Assembly: GCA_039714995.1 (NCBI GenBank)
Contig: JBDLII010000028.1
Location: 1-17,490 of the forward strand
DNA from: Sva-25 sp039714995
GTDB taxonomy: Bacteria > Pseudomonadota > Gammaproteobacteria > Chromatiales > Chromatiaceae
Direction of reading: 5' to 3'
Length of the DNA: 17,490 bases
Position 1 is the stretch's first letter; each line of letters starts with the position of its first letter. The notes under the pieces are model-generated. The model was not told the DNA's origin and searched no databases. It was given only the letters and a program-made list of their open reading frames with translations. Below are positions 1 through 6,977 of the stretch, piece after piece. The position numbers and the translations under genes are program-made.

Positions 1-60
1 CTGACGGAGTATCTCGACAGGCTGAAAAGCGGCGAGCTCGACCGGGAGATGGGGCGTTAA
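1..60 (+). CDS. 3' end of an unidentified gene (partial)
   Basis: Frame 1 is open from the window edge to a TAA at 58-60 and encodes a charged, helical tail of 19 residues, beginning LTEYLDRLKSGE. It lies just upstream of ratA with only 21 bases between its stop and the ratA start, so the two may be co-transcribed. In many gammaproteobacteria smpB neighbours ratA, but this tail does not look like the Lys/Arg-rich end of SmpB. I do not recognise the family. Confidence 0.5.
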   Translation: MTEYLDRLKSGELDREMGR

Positions 61-81
61 TGGAACGGGTGGAGCTGGGTT

Positions 82-540
82 TTGGCAGTCGTTGAAAAAA
101 GTGCGCTGGTGCACCACTCTGCAGCCGACATGTTCAGGCTGGTCTATGATGTCGGTGACTACCAGAACTTTCTGCCCTGGTGCCGCTCCTCCAGAATGGT
201 TTCCGAGGACCGGGAGGCCTGCCAGATCTGTGGCGAGATCGAAGTCGCCCGCGCAGGCGTGGTGCAGTCATTCACAACCTGCAACAGCTATGTCGAGGAT
301 GTATCGATGCAGATCGATCTCAAGGAGGGGCCGTTCTCACATCTGCACGGTCTGTGGGAGTTCACGCCATTGCGGGAGGATGCCAGCAAGATCACATTGC
401 GTCTCGAGTTTGAGTTTTCGGGTAAACTGATGACCATGGCATTCGGCGCCGTGTTTGCGCATATTGCCAACTCGATGGTCGATTCGTTTTGTAGCAGGGC
501 GGAAGAGGTATACGGTGGCAAGCAATCTGATACGTGTTGA
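82..540 (+). CDS. ratA: RatA / Coq10-type START-domain protein
   Basis: This 152-residue protein matches E. coli RatA (YfjG) along its whole length. Recognisable blocks are the N-terminal SALVHHSAADMFRLVYDV region, the FLPWC segment near residue 31, the EGPFSHLHGLWEFTPL block and the C-terminal FGAVFAHIANSMVDSFCSRA helix. The family is a SRPBCC/START fold related to mitochondrial Coq10, which binds ubiquinone. E. coli RatA has also been reported to block ribosomal subunit association, and which role applies here cannot be read from the sequence. The start is TTG at 82, because no in-frame ATG exists between the upstream stop and the conserved N-terminus; GGAG at 71-74 sits seven bases before it. 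Its 3' end overlaps ratB by 26 bases. Confidence 0.93.
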   Translation: MAVVEKSALVHHSAADMFRLVYDVGDYQNFLPWCRSSRMVSEDREACQICGEIEVARAGVVQSFTTCNSYVEDVSMQIDLKEGPFSHLHGLWEFTPLREDASKITLRLEFEFSGKLMTMAFGAVFAHIANSMVDSFCSRAEEVYGGKQSDTC

Positions 541-841
541 AGTTGCGCATGCGCTGGAGGGAAGGCAGATGATTCTCTCCCTGGAAGCGCCGCAGGGGAT
601 CACGGCCAACGAGGCAATCAGGCAGTCGGGAATACTCCAGGAGTTTCCCGGCATCGATCTCCACAACAACGGCATTGGCATCTTCGGCAAGGCATCGAAA
701 ATGGATGCGGTGCTGCAGGATGGTGACCGCGTCGAGATCTACCGTCCGCTGATCGCCGATCCCAAGGAGGCCCGCAAGAAGCGTGCAGCAGAGGGAAAGG
801 CGCTGAAAAATCGCGCCCGCAAGGCTCCGCAACAGAGTTGA
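515..841 (+). CDS. ratB: RatB, RnfH-family ubiquitin-like protein
   Basis: This 108-residue protein carries the family signatures IRVEVAHALEGRQ at the N-terminus, GITANEAIRQSGIL in the middle and DGDRVEIYRPLIADPKEAR near residues 70-90, which is nearly invariant in RatB (YfjF/RnfH family, beta-grasp fold). The start is GTG at 515, preceded by a GGAAGAGG Shine-Dalgarno at 501-508. The open frame extends further upstream, but that part is the ratA coding region read in another frame. The C-terminus is a Lys/Arg-rich tail. The 26-base overlap with ratA suggests translational coupling. The molecular function of RatB is not firmly established in the literature I know. Confidence 0.92.
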   Translation: MASNLIRVEVAHALEGRQMILSLEAPQGITANEAIRQSGILQEFPGIDLHNNGIGIFGKASKMDAVLQDGDRVEIYRPLIADPKEARKKRAAEGKALKNRARKAPQQS

Positions 842-842
842 A

Positions 843-2345
843 ATGGCAGTGAACTCCTCTCCACCGGATGTGGTTGCCGCCATCGATCTCGGCTCCAACA
901 GTTTTCATATGATTGTCGCGCGCCTCGACGAGGCCGGCACACTGTCGATTATCGACAGATTGCGTGAACCGGTGCGGCTCGGTGGCGGGCTGACAAAAAA
1001 GGGGAAACTGCATCCTGCAGCCCGCGGGCGGGGTCTGGAGACACTGGAACGTTTCTCCCAGCGTCTGCGCTCTCTGCCGCCGGGCACGGTGCGGGTGGTG
1101 GGAACCAATACTCTGCGTGTGGCGACCAATGCCGATAAATTTGTTGCCCGGGCCGAGCAGGTTCTCGGTCATCCGATTGAAATTATCGCCGGCCGTGAAG
1201 AGGCGCGGCTGATCTATCTCGGTGTTGCCCATGGACGGGAGACGCGCGAAGGCAAGCGCCTGGTCGTCGATATCGGCGGCGGCAGCACCGAGCTGATCAT
1301 CGGCGAAGGCTTGCAGAGCCAGTTTCGCGAGAGCCTGCTGGCCGGCTGCGTCAGCGCCAGCAAGCAGTTTTTCAGTGGCGGCGTAGTCACTGCAGAGCAG
1401 ATGCGACGCGCCGTCATGCAGGCGCGTCTGACCATCTATCCCGTGGCCAGCAGATTCTGGTCGGACAACTGGGAGGAGGCGATCGGCTGCTCCGGAACCA
1501 TCAAGGCGATTCGTAACATCACCCACGCGCAGGGCTGGTGCGACAGCGGGGTGACCCGTGACAGTCTCTACCGGCTGCGCGACGCCATGACTGATGCAGG
1601 ACATATCGACAGGCTCGAACTGGAGATGCTGGACGATGATCGCAGGCCGGTGCTGCCCGGGGGGCTGGCGGTCCTCATCGGCGTCTTTGAAACGCTGGAT
1701 ATCGATCAAATGCGTGTTTCCGAGCAGTCGCTGCGTGAAGGGCTGCTGTATGACCTGATCGGCAGAATCAATCATACCGACGCCCGCGCCGCTTCCGTCA
1801 AATCCGCTGCAAACCGCTGGAGCGTTGATCAGCTGCAGGCGCAGAGAGTCGCGGTGAGCGCTGACAGGCTGTTTCTGGCCGCCCGGGAGCAGTGGAAGCT
1901 GGATGACGACTCCCGCGATATTCTCTCCTGGGCGGCGCAGCTGCATGAGATCGGATTACAGGTTTCGCATAGCCAGTATCAGAAGCACGGCGCCTATATT
2001 CTGTTCAATGCCGACCTGCCGGGATTTTCACGACAGGAGCAGGCACTATTGGCGACATTGGTGTTGAGTCATCGCCGCAAGTTTCGCCTTGCTGCATTCG
2101 ACGGGTTGGTGAAGCGCCTCAAAAAACAGGGAATACGCTTGTGCATTCTGCTGCGCATTGCCGTACTGCTGCATCGCGGCCGCACCCGGGACCAGGTGCC
2201 TGATATCGGTCTGAATCTCTCCGGCAAACAGGTCGAACTGCAGTTTCCGCCTGGCTGGCTGGCGGATCACATGCTGACGCAGGCCGACCTGGAGCGCGAA
2301 CAACGCAATCTGAAAAAAGTCGGCTTCACGCTGGAGTACAGTTGA
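843..2345 (+). CDS. ppx: Exopolyphosphatase, Ppx/GppA family
   Basis: The 500-residue protein has the full Ppx/GppA layout of the ASKHA (actin-like) fold. The phosphate-1 motif AIDLGSNSFHMIVA lies near residues 13-26, the phosphate-2 motif VVDIGGGSTELIIG at 141-154, a GCSGTIKAI glycine block at about 217, SEQSLREGLLYDL near 295, and a C-terminal HD-like helical domain containing LHEIG near 367. The length is like E. coli Ppx (513) and GppA (494). Ppx removes terminal phosphate from polyphosphate; GppA hydrolyses pppGpp. Sequence alone does not separate them well, and I favour Ppx. The ATG is one base after the ratB stop, so it is the third gene of a ratA-ratB-ppx unit. It converges on pqiC. 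Confidence 0.88.
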   Translation: MAVNSSPPDVVAAIDLGSNSFHMIVARLDEAGTLSIIDRLREPVRLGGGLTKKGKLHPAARGRGLETLERFSQRLRSLPPGTVRVVGTNTLRVATNADKFVARAEQVLGHPIEIIAGREEARLIYLGVAHGRETREGKRLVVDIGGGSTELIIGEGLQSQFRESLLAGCVSASKQFFSGGVVTAEQMRRAVMQARLTIYPVASRFWSDNWEEAIGCSGTIKAIRNITHAQGWCDSGVTRDSLYRLRDAMTDAGHIDRLELEMLDDDRRPVLPGGLAVLIGVFETLDIDQMRVSEQSLREGLLYDLIGRINHTDARAASVKSAANRWSVDQLQAQRVAVSADRLFLAAREQWKLDDDSRDILSWAAQLHEIGLQVSHSQYQKHGAYILFNADLPGFSRQEQALLATLVLSHRRKFRLAAFDGLVKRLKKQGIRLCILLRIAVLLHRGRTRDQVPDIGLNLSGKQVELQFPPGWLADHMLTQADLEREQRNLKKVGFTLEYS

Positions 2346-2365
2346 TCCCGCCATTTTCCGTTTTT

Positions 2366-2664
2366 ACCACGGTATACACGGATTACACGAAACTGTTTTG
2401 ACTCTGTCAGGAAAGCTCTGATCGAATGGCATTTCGAGCAATGCGGGAAATCATAATGGTATGTTTTCAATAACCAGTGCATCATCGCGGTCAGAAGACC
2501 GCTCCTACATCTGGTGCAACATAAGATTTGTAGGAGCGGTCTTCTGACCGCGATCATGCATGGGCTTGTAGAGATGGAACGTGAATGAGCGCGGCAGACG
2601 CGGTTCGTTTCACTCACCGCACCCTACAAAGAACTCTTTTTCCGTGTAGTCCATGTTCCGTGGT
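2366..2664. repeat. Outer inverted pair of ACACGG-type repeats flanking the ppx/pqiC gap
   Basis: An imperfect inverted pair bounds this 339-base convergent gap. The left copy (2366-2390) starts ACCACGGTATACACGG; the right copy (2638-2664), read in reverse complement, starts AACCACGGAACATGGAC. Both contain ACGG units about 9-10 bases apart. A third copy of the same motif is at 9181-9210. Between the arms are the palindromic pair at 2478-2560 and a GC-rich segment at 2590-2630 with a short GCGGT/ACCGC stem (2600-2604 with 2616-2620). No gene is supported in 2346-2684, and no hairpin followed by a T-run was found for either converging gene. Confidence 0.55.
2478..2560. repeat. REPIN-like inverted pair of palindromic repeats
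   Basis: Two 26-base copies (2484-2509 and 2529-2554) are perfect reverse complements of each other, separated by 19 bases; with one mismatch the arms extend to 2478 and 2560. Each arm is itself a hairpin, GCGGTC-AGAA-GACCGC on the left. A short palindromic repeat arranged as an inverted pair is the layout of REPINs, which are mobilised by RAYT (TnpA_REP) enzymes in other gammaproteobacteria. No RAYT gene is in the window. When transcribed from either side this could fold into a long hairpin and limit read-through between ppx and pqiC. Confidence 0.8.
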
Positions 2665-2684
2665 TACTATTCCCGTTCTTTTGC

Positions 2685-3269
2685 CTACAACGAGACTGCA
2701 ATGTTGTGCGCCAGCTCGCCGACAAGCTCGCTCATCGTGCTGACAATTGCGTCGAAATCCCCATCCGCTGTTTCTGTATCAAGATCTTTCTGCAGGCTTG
2801 CGCTGGCAACCTTGCGCTGTTCACCCTGCTTGTCCAGCACGCGCCAGCGCGCATCGAGATAGACGCTTCTGCCCTGTGCTATGAAGCGGGTGACATGGAC
2901 GACAATCTGCCGCTCGACCGAGTGCGGTCTGTCCCAGGGATAGATCTCGATGTGGCTCTTCTGCAGCTGCTTGCCGAGATCTGACGCCAGCACATCGGTG
3001 AAGTTGTTTTCCAGGGAGCCGGCCCAGCGATGCTGCTTGTTCGCCTTCAGCTGAGTGACACCGGTCTGCGTGAAGATATGCGATTGGGTGAGGTACTCGG
3101 GCAGTTCGATCGGGCCGATACCGACTGTCAGATGGCGATGCCCGGAGACGGGGCCGGTGGAAGAGGAGGGCGTCAGCAGGTAGTAGTTGGTCCCGCTCCC
3201 GGGATTCGACACGCAGCCGTAGACGAGAAGCGGGATTATGAGCAGCAAAAAGAGTCGTTGTCTAATCAT
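2685..3269 (-). CDS. pqiC: PqiC-type outer-membrane lipoprotein
   Basis: The 194-residue product starts MIRQRLFLLLIIPLL and has a lipobox ending in Cys19 (LVYGC), so it should be a diacylated lipoprotein. The rest matches the PqiC/YmbA family (ABC-type transport auxiliary lipoprotein): YYLLTP after the linker, VGIGPIELPEYL, and W-AGSLENNF near the middle. In E. coli PqiC is an outer-membrane lipoprotein that docks the PqiB tunnel. I chose the ATG at 3269; an in-frame TTG at 3275 would add two residues. The gene overlaps the end of pqiB by eight bases, as expected for a coupled last gene of the operon. Confidence 0.87.
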   Translation of the reverse strand: MIRQRLFLLLIIPLLVYGCVSNPGSGTNYYLLTPSSSTGPVSGHRHLTVGIGPIELPEYLTQSHIFTQTGVTQLKANKQHRWAGSLENNFTDVLASDLGKQLQKSHIEIYPWDRPHSVERQIVVHVTRFIAQGRSVYLDARWRVLDKQGEQRKVASASLQKDLDTETADGDFDAIVSTMSELVGELAHNIAVSL

Positions 3270-4989
3270 TTCCAAAGATCAATGCGTTGGGTTTTTCATC
3301 CAGCGTCTCGGAGAGCCTGCCCAGCGAGCGCGCCGCACGGGTCAGCTCCTTGAGCATGGTCGAGAGCTCATAATAGAGCGGCGAACGCGCCTTGTCGCCC
3401 TCCAGCAGCTGTTTCACCGATTTCAGGGTATCGTTGAGCTTGCGGATCGAGTTTGACAGCTTTTCAGGCAGCGCCTGGGTTTCACTGGCATGCAGGATCG
3501 GGTTGAGGCCGTCAAGGGCATGGTTCACCTTGCCCAGCAGGCTCTGCAGCGGCGCGTTTGCCAGCTGTTCACGGCGCTTTTGCGGCTGGTCGCCCAGCTC
3601 ATCGTCGGCCGGATCGCGTACCAGGCTGTCGATATCATGCAGCAGCATATCTGCGGAGCTGAGCAGCTCCTCGAGAGGGAGCTGCTCGATCTTGGTCAGC
3701 ACCCGGGAGAAGGAGTCCATGATCTCTCCGCTGGGGCTGGCAACGGTGGGAAACTCGGGATAGGGGTCGCCCGGGTTGATCGAGGCGTATTGCGCGTCGT
3801 CAACCATGACCAGTTCGATGAAGAGTTGCCCGGTCAGCCAGCTGGATACCTGCAGGCGCGCGCGCAGCCCCTGTGCGATTGCATTGTCCAGCAGGGTGTG
3901 GATGCGCTGTTTGTCACTATCGTTGCTCAACTGGTTGGGGTTGAGAAAGATCAGTACCGGTGCGGTCAGCTTTCCGGTTTCAGTGTCGTTTTCAATCGTG
4001 ATATCTGCGACATGACCGACCTGAACGCCGCGGTATTCAACCGGTGAACCAATGCCCAGTCCGCGCAGCGACTCATTGAAATGGAGAACATAGCCGAATG
4101 CCGAGCCGATGGTGGTCAGGTCCAGGTGCGCCGCTTCGCGGTTCGGGTAGAGTTCAAAGGTCGTGTCATCTTCAACCGGCGTTCCCGCTTTCAACCGCCG
4201 TGGAGTGTCGAAAGCGATGCCGCCGTTGATCAGCACCGAGATTGGTTCCACCTCCAGCGTCATCCCCTGGGCGCCAAAACCCATCTTGAAGGCCCCCAGC
4301 TCCCAGAAGCGGGTGTTGCTGTCAACAAAACGATCGTAGGGTTCATTGATAAAGACGCCGTAGGCAGTCGTCTGGCCATCGTCGATCAGACGCCTGCTCT
4401 CGATCTTGCCGACCTCGAACTGCTTGTACAGGACTGGCGCACCGGCGGTCAGTGATGCTCCGGCGGTCGAGGTCAGAAGCAGGTGCAGTCCGGGCTCATC
4501 GGTGGCCGTCAGCGGCGGATCCTCAAGCCCGGTAAATGTATTCCGGTAGGCGAGGCTCTTGTCGGCCGAGGTCGACATGGCGATATAGGCGCCGGAGAAG
4601 ATTGTTCCCAGCCCCGAGACGCCACCTGGGCCGATGCGGGGACGCTCTATCCAGAACCTGGTGCTCTCGTTGAGCACACTTCTGCTCGCCTTGTTGATGC
4701 GCACTGTCACTATAACCTGCTGCAGCGTGCTGTCGAGATGCATCTCCTCGACCTTGCCGACTTCGACGCTGCGGAAACGGACGGTTGATGTTCCCGCTTC
4801 CAGTCCCTCAGCCGAGTCAAAACGAATCGTAATCAGGGTCCCGAGCGAAGCATAGTGTTGCCAGCTGAGCCAGAAAGAGATTACCAGAGCCGCCAGAGGA
4901 ACCAGCCAGATGAGCGAGATCCGGTTGGATCTTCCGCTGGTGCGCGGCTGTGCGGTCGGGCCGCCGTTACTGTCCCGGGGTTGTGTCAT
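3262..4989 (-). CDS. pqiB: PqiB, triple-MCE-domain intermembrane transport protein
   Basis: The 575-residue protein has one N-terminal membrane helix (about residues 24-44, LIWLVPLAALVISFW) followed by three MCE/MlaD domains. These are at roughly 48-120, 165-235 and 295-375, each with a 'V-[FY]-[RK]-x-[FV]-x-VG' turn (VRFRSVEVG, VLYKQFEVG, VEYRGVQVG). A long helical C-terminus with many Leu, Lys and Glu follows. E. coli PqiB (546 aa) forms stacked hexameric MCE rings and a needle that spans the periplasm for lipid movement. The start is ATG at 4989, which overlaps the preceding pqiA stop as ATGA; a GTG at 5001 is possible. Between two PqiA halves and PqiC, the assignment is firm. Confidence 0.93.
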   Translation of the reverse strand: MTQPRDSNGGPTAQPRTSGRSNRISLIWLVPLAALVISFWLSWQHYASLGTLITIRFDSAEGLEAGTSTVRFRSVEVGKVEEMHLDSTLQQVIVTVRINKASRSVLNESTRFWIERPRIGPGGVSGLGTIFSGAYIAMSTSADKSLAYRNTFTGLEDPPLTATDEPGLHLLLTSTAGASLTAGAPVLYKQFEVGKIESRRLIDDGQTTAYGVFINEPYDRFVDSNTRFWELGAFKMGFGAQGMTLEVEPISVLINGGIAFDTPRRLKAGTPVEDDTTFELYPNREAAHLDLTTIGSAFGYVLHFNESLRGLGIGSPVEYRGVQVGHVADITIENDTETGKLTAPVLIFLNPNQLSNDSDKQRIHTLLDNAIAQGLRARLQVSSWLTGQLFIELVMVDDAQYASINPGDPYPEFPTVASPSGEIMDSFSRVLTKIEQLPLEELLSSADMLLHDIDSLVRDPADDELGDQPQKRREQLANAPLQSLLGKVNHALDGLNPILHASETQALPEKLSNSIRKLNDTLKSVKQLLEGDKARSPLYYELSTMLKELTRAARSLGRLSETLDEKPNALIFGND

Positions 4990-5609
4990 TCGTTGTCCCA
5001 CAGCAGGCGCGTATCGAAGCTGAGCGCCGCCAGCATTGTTGCGATCACCATGCCTGCGAATGCCATTGCCGCAGGCCCGGGAAGCACCGATGCAATACCG
5101 CCAAAGCGGATCAATGCGACCAGCAGGATGACAACGAAGACATCAATCATTGACCAGGGACCGATATATTCAATGAAGCGGAAAAGCCGAGTCTGCTGGC
5201 CCAGTTTGCCCAGTTTTCCCTGTTTGTCTCTCCAGATGGAGAGCAATAGCAGTGAGATGACCAGAAATTTCAGCAGCGGTATCACGATCGAGGCGATGAA
5301 AACAATCACTGCGACCGGATATGACTTCATACCCCACAACAGAATGACACCACCAATAATGGTATTTTCATCCTTGATGCCAAGTGTCGCTGTCGTCATT
5401 ATAGGGTATAGATTTGCCGGCAGATAGAGAATCAACGCGGTAATCAGGAAAGCCCAGCTGCGCTGGACGCTGAATGGTTTGCGTTGATAGAGGCTGCTGC
5501 CGCAGCGCTCGCAATGGCGGGCGGGGGCAAAGGGTTGCAGTTTGCCACAAACGTGACAGGCTGCAAGCCCCGCTTCCCTGGCCGTTACTGCCTGGTGACT
5601 GCCTGCCAC
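4986..5609 (-). CDS. pqiA: PqiA C-terminal-half protein (zinc ribbon plus four helices)
   Basis: The 207-residue product has a zinc-ribbon pair Cys18-x2-Cys21 and Cys33-x2-Cys36, then four hydrophobic segments. It carries typical PqiA signatures: YLPANLYPIM after helix 1, IPLLKFLVI, and GPWSMIDVFVVILLVAL. It corresponds to the second half of E. coli PqiA (417 aa), which here is encoded separately. The best start is GTG at 5609, with GGAGGAG only two bases upstream, an unusually short spacing. The gene overlaps the first pqiA half by 25 bases and lies in its -1 frame. PqiA is the inner-membrane partner of PqiB. Confidence 0.85.
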   Translation of the reverse strand: MAGSHQAVTAREAGLAACHVCGKLQPFAPARHCERCGSSLYQRKPFSVQRSWAFLITALILYLPANLYPIMTTATLGIKDENTIIGGVILLWGMKSYPVAVIVFIASIVIPLLKFLVISLLLLSIWRDKQGKLGKLGQQTRLFRFIEYIGPWSMIDVFVVILLVALIRFGGIASVLPGPAAMAFAGMVIATMLAALSFDTRLLWDNE

Positions 5610-6205
5610 AGCTCCTCCGGCTCGAGTGTCGATGAGACGAATAGATTGATCACCACCAGCGCCACGAATGCCCAGAACCCCTCGTGCAAAGTGATTTCCG
5701 CCATCGAGGCAAGTTTGACGATAGTCACCAGCACCCCGAGCAGAAAAATCTCGAGCATATTCCATGGCGCCAGGCGCCCGCCCAACAGCAGCAGTTGGCG
5801 GGAAAACAGCGTCAGTGGCCGCCTGTTGCTGTAGAGCGCACTCAGCAGCAGCAGGTCGAGCAGCAGCACCCCCAGCGGAACGATCACCAAAAACAGCGAC
5901 CCTGCCAAGCCGAGCAGCAGATTATCAAGCCGGGAGAGTGTTTCGATAGTTGAGATGAGATAGATCGTTGTTTTATTGCCATCCACATCGATCGACAGAA
6001 ATGGCAGCATGTGGGCGAACAGGAACAGCAGCAGTGATGCGACAGTCAATGCCAGCGCTATCTCGACAGCATGGTCATTCCTGCGGAACAGCAGGCTGCC
6101 GCAGCGAGAGCACCAGGCCTTCTCACCACGTGCCAATGCCGTCTTGTCATACAGTAAATCGCAGCTGTGACAGGCGACCAGATTATCAACAGGCAGGCTT
6201 TGCAT
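5585..6205 (-). CDS. pqiA: PqiA N-terminal-half protein (zinc ribbon plus four helices)
   Basis: The 206-residue membrane protein has Cys12-x2-Cys15 and Cys32-x2-Cys35 before the first helix, then hydrophobic segments near residues 49-70, 90-115, 140-160 and 170-192. The motif LAPWNMLEIFLLGVLV parallels GPWSMIDVFVVILLVAL of the following gene. The two genes are therefore the two homologous halves of a standard PqiA. Split pairs of about 200 residues are known in other proteobacteria, so this need not be a broken gene. The start is ATG at 6205 with a good GAGAGG Shine-Dalgarno five bases upstream. It begins 14 bases after the nth stop. Confidence 0.88.
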   Translation of the reverse strand: MQSLPVDNLVACHSCDLLYDKTALARGEKAWCSRCGSLLFRRNDHAVEIALALTVASLLLFLFAHMLPFLSIDVDGNKTTIYLISTIETLSRLDNLLLGLAGSLFLVIVPLGVLLLDLLLLSALYSNRRPLTLFSRQLLLLGGRLAPWNMLEIFLLGVLVTIVKLASMAEITLHEGFWAFVALVVINLFVSSTLEPEELWQAVTRQ

Positions 6206-6219
6206 GGATACCTCTCTAC

Positions 6220-6855
6220 CTACTCTTCACTTTTATGCTTGTATTCGCACAAGTCTGCAATGATACAGGAACCGCAGCGTGGTTTGCGTGCGGTGCAGGT
6301 ATAGCGGCCATGCAGAATCAGCCAGTGGTGCGCATCCTGGAGAAATTCCCGGGGTATCAGCCGCAGCAGGCGTTTCTCGACTTCCAGCGGCGTTTTTCCC
6401 GCTGCGATCCTGGTGCGGTTGGCGACCCGGAAGATATGCGTATCCACCGCCATGGTGGGTTGTCCGAAAGCCGTATTGAGCACCACGTTTGCAGTTTTGC
6501 GGCCAACTCCCGGCAGCGCCTCCAGTGATTGACGGTCGCAGGGGACTTCACCTGCGTGCTTCTCGAGCAGCAACCGGCAGCTCTTGATGATGTTGCTCGC
6601 CTTGCTGTTATACAGGCCAATGGTCCTGATCTTCTCCCGCAATCCCTGCTCCCCCAGCTCCAGCATGGCCTGCGGCGTCGGGGCGACGGCAAAGAGTCCG
6701 GCAGTCGCCTTGTTGACGCTGACATCCGTCGCCTGGGCCGAGAGTATGACGGCAATCAGCAACTCGAACGGCGAGTGGTAGTTGAGTTCGGTAACGGGAT
6801 GCGGGTTCTGCTCCCGCAGCCTGCTAAAGATCTGCTGGCGGATGCTCTTGTTCAA
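6220..6855 (-). CDS. nth: Endonuclease III (DNA glycosylase/AP lyase)
   Basis: The product is 211 residues, exactly the E. coli Nth length. The helix-hairpin-helix LPGVGRKTANVV carries the catalytic Lys120, and VDTHIFRV carries Asp138. The iron-sulfur cluster ligands are Cys187, Cys194, Cys197 and Cys203 (C-x6-C-x2-C-x5-C). The enzyme excises oxidised pyrimidines and nicks the abasic strand. The open frame runs 44 codons further upstream, but those residues are not Nth-like. The TTG at 6855 has AGAGGAG ending four bases before it and restores the canonical N-terminus, so I use it. In many gammaproteobacteria nth follows the rnf genes; here it heads a pqi operon. Confidence 0.95.
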   Translation of the reverse strand: MNKSIRQQIFSRLREQNPHPVTELNYHSPFELLIAVILSAQATDVSVNKATAGLFAVAPTPQAMLELGEQGLREKIRTIGLYNSKASNIIKSCRLLLEKHAGEVPCDRQSLEALPGVGRKTANVVLNTAFGQPTMAVDTHIFRVANRTRIAAGKTPLEVEKRLLRLIPREFLQDAHHWLILHGRYTCTARKPRCGSCIIADLCEYKHKSEE

Positions 6856-6870
6856 TTCACTCCTCTCAAA

Positions 6871-6900
6871 CTTACAGATAGCGCGGCAGTCGATTATAAT
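6871..6900 (+). promoter_or_regulatory. Sigma-70-like promoter with a symmetric -10 in the nth / repeat-protein gap
   Basis: On the plus strand CTTACA (6871-6876) and a perfect TATAAT (6895-6900) are separated by 18 bases, placing a transcript start near 6907, ahead of the gene starting at 6978. The octamer ATTATAAT (6893-6900) is its own reverse complement, so the minus strand also reads TATAAT at 6898-6893, pointing toward nth. The best minus-strand -35, TCGACA at 6924-6919, is 20 bases away, longer than ideal. The plus promoter is a fair call; the minus one is inference. Confidence 0.5.
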
Positions 6901-6977
6901 TGGATTTGATGACGACCCTGTCGAAAATGATGATGACAGGGGTGGCGGGTAATTTTTCCATGATGAGTGAACACAAG

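Noticed and set aside
60..95. Eleven-codon frame starting at the ATG that overlaps the first stop (TAATG)
   Set aside because: It ends inside the start of ratA, is too short to assess and has no support beyond the stop-start overlap.
82..841. ratA-ratB as a toxin-antitoxin module
   Set aside because: The names suggest this, but the family is conserved as a chromosomal housekeeping pair related to Coq10, and the sequence shows nothing that supports toxin-antitoxin behaviour here.
618..1946. Long minus-strand open frame of 442 codons opposite ppx
   Set aside because: It lies fully antisense to ratB and ppx, both of which have strong family motifs, and its translation is rich in Gln, His and Arg with no recognisable domain. 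It is a shadow of GC-rich coding sequence.
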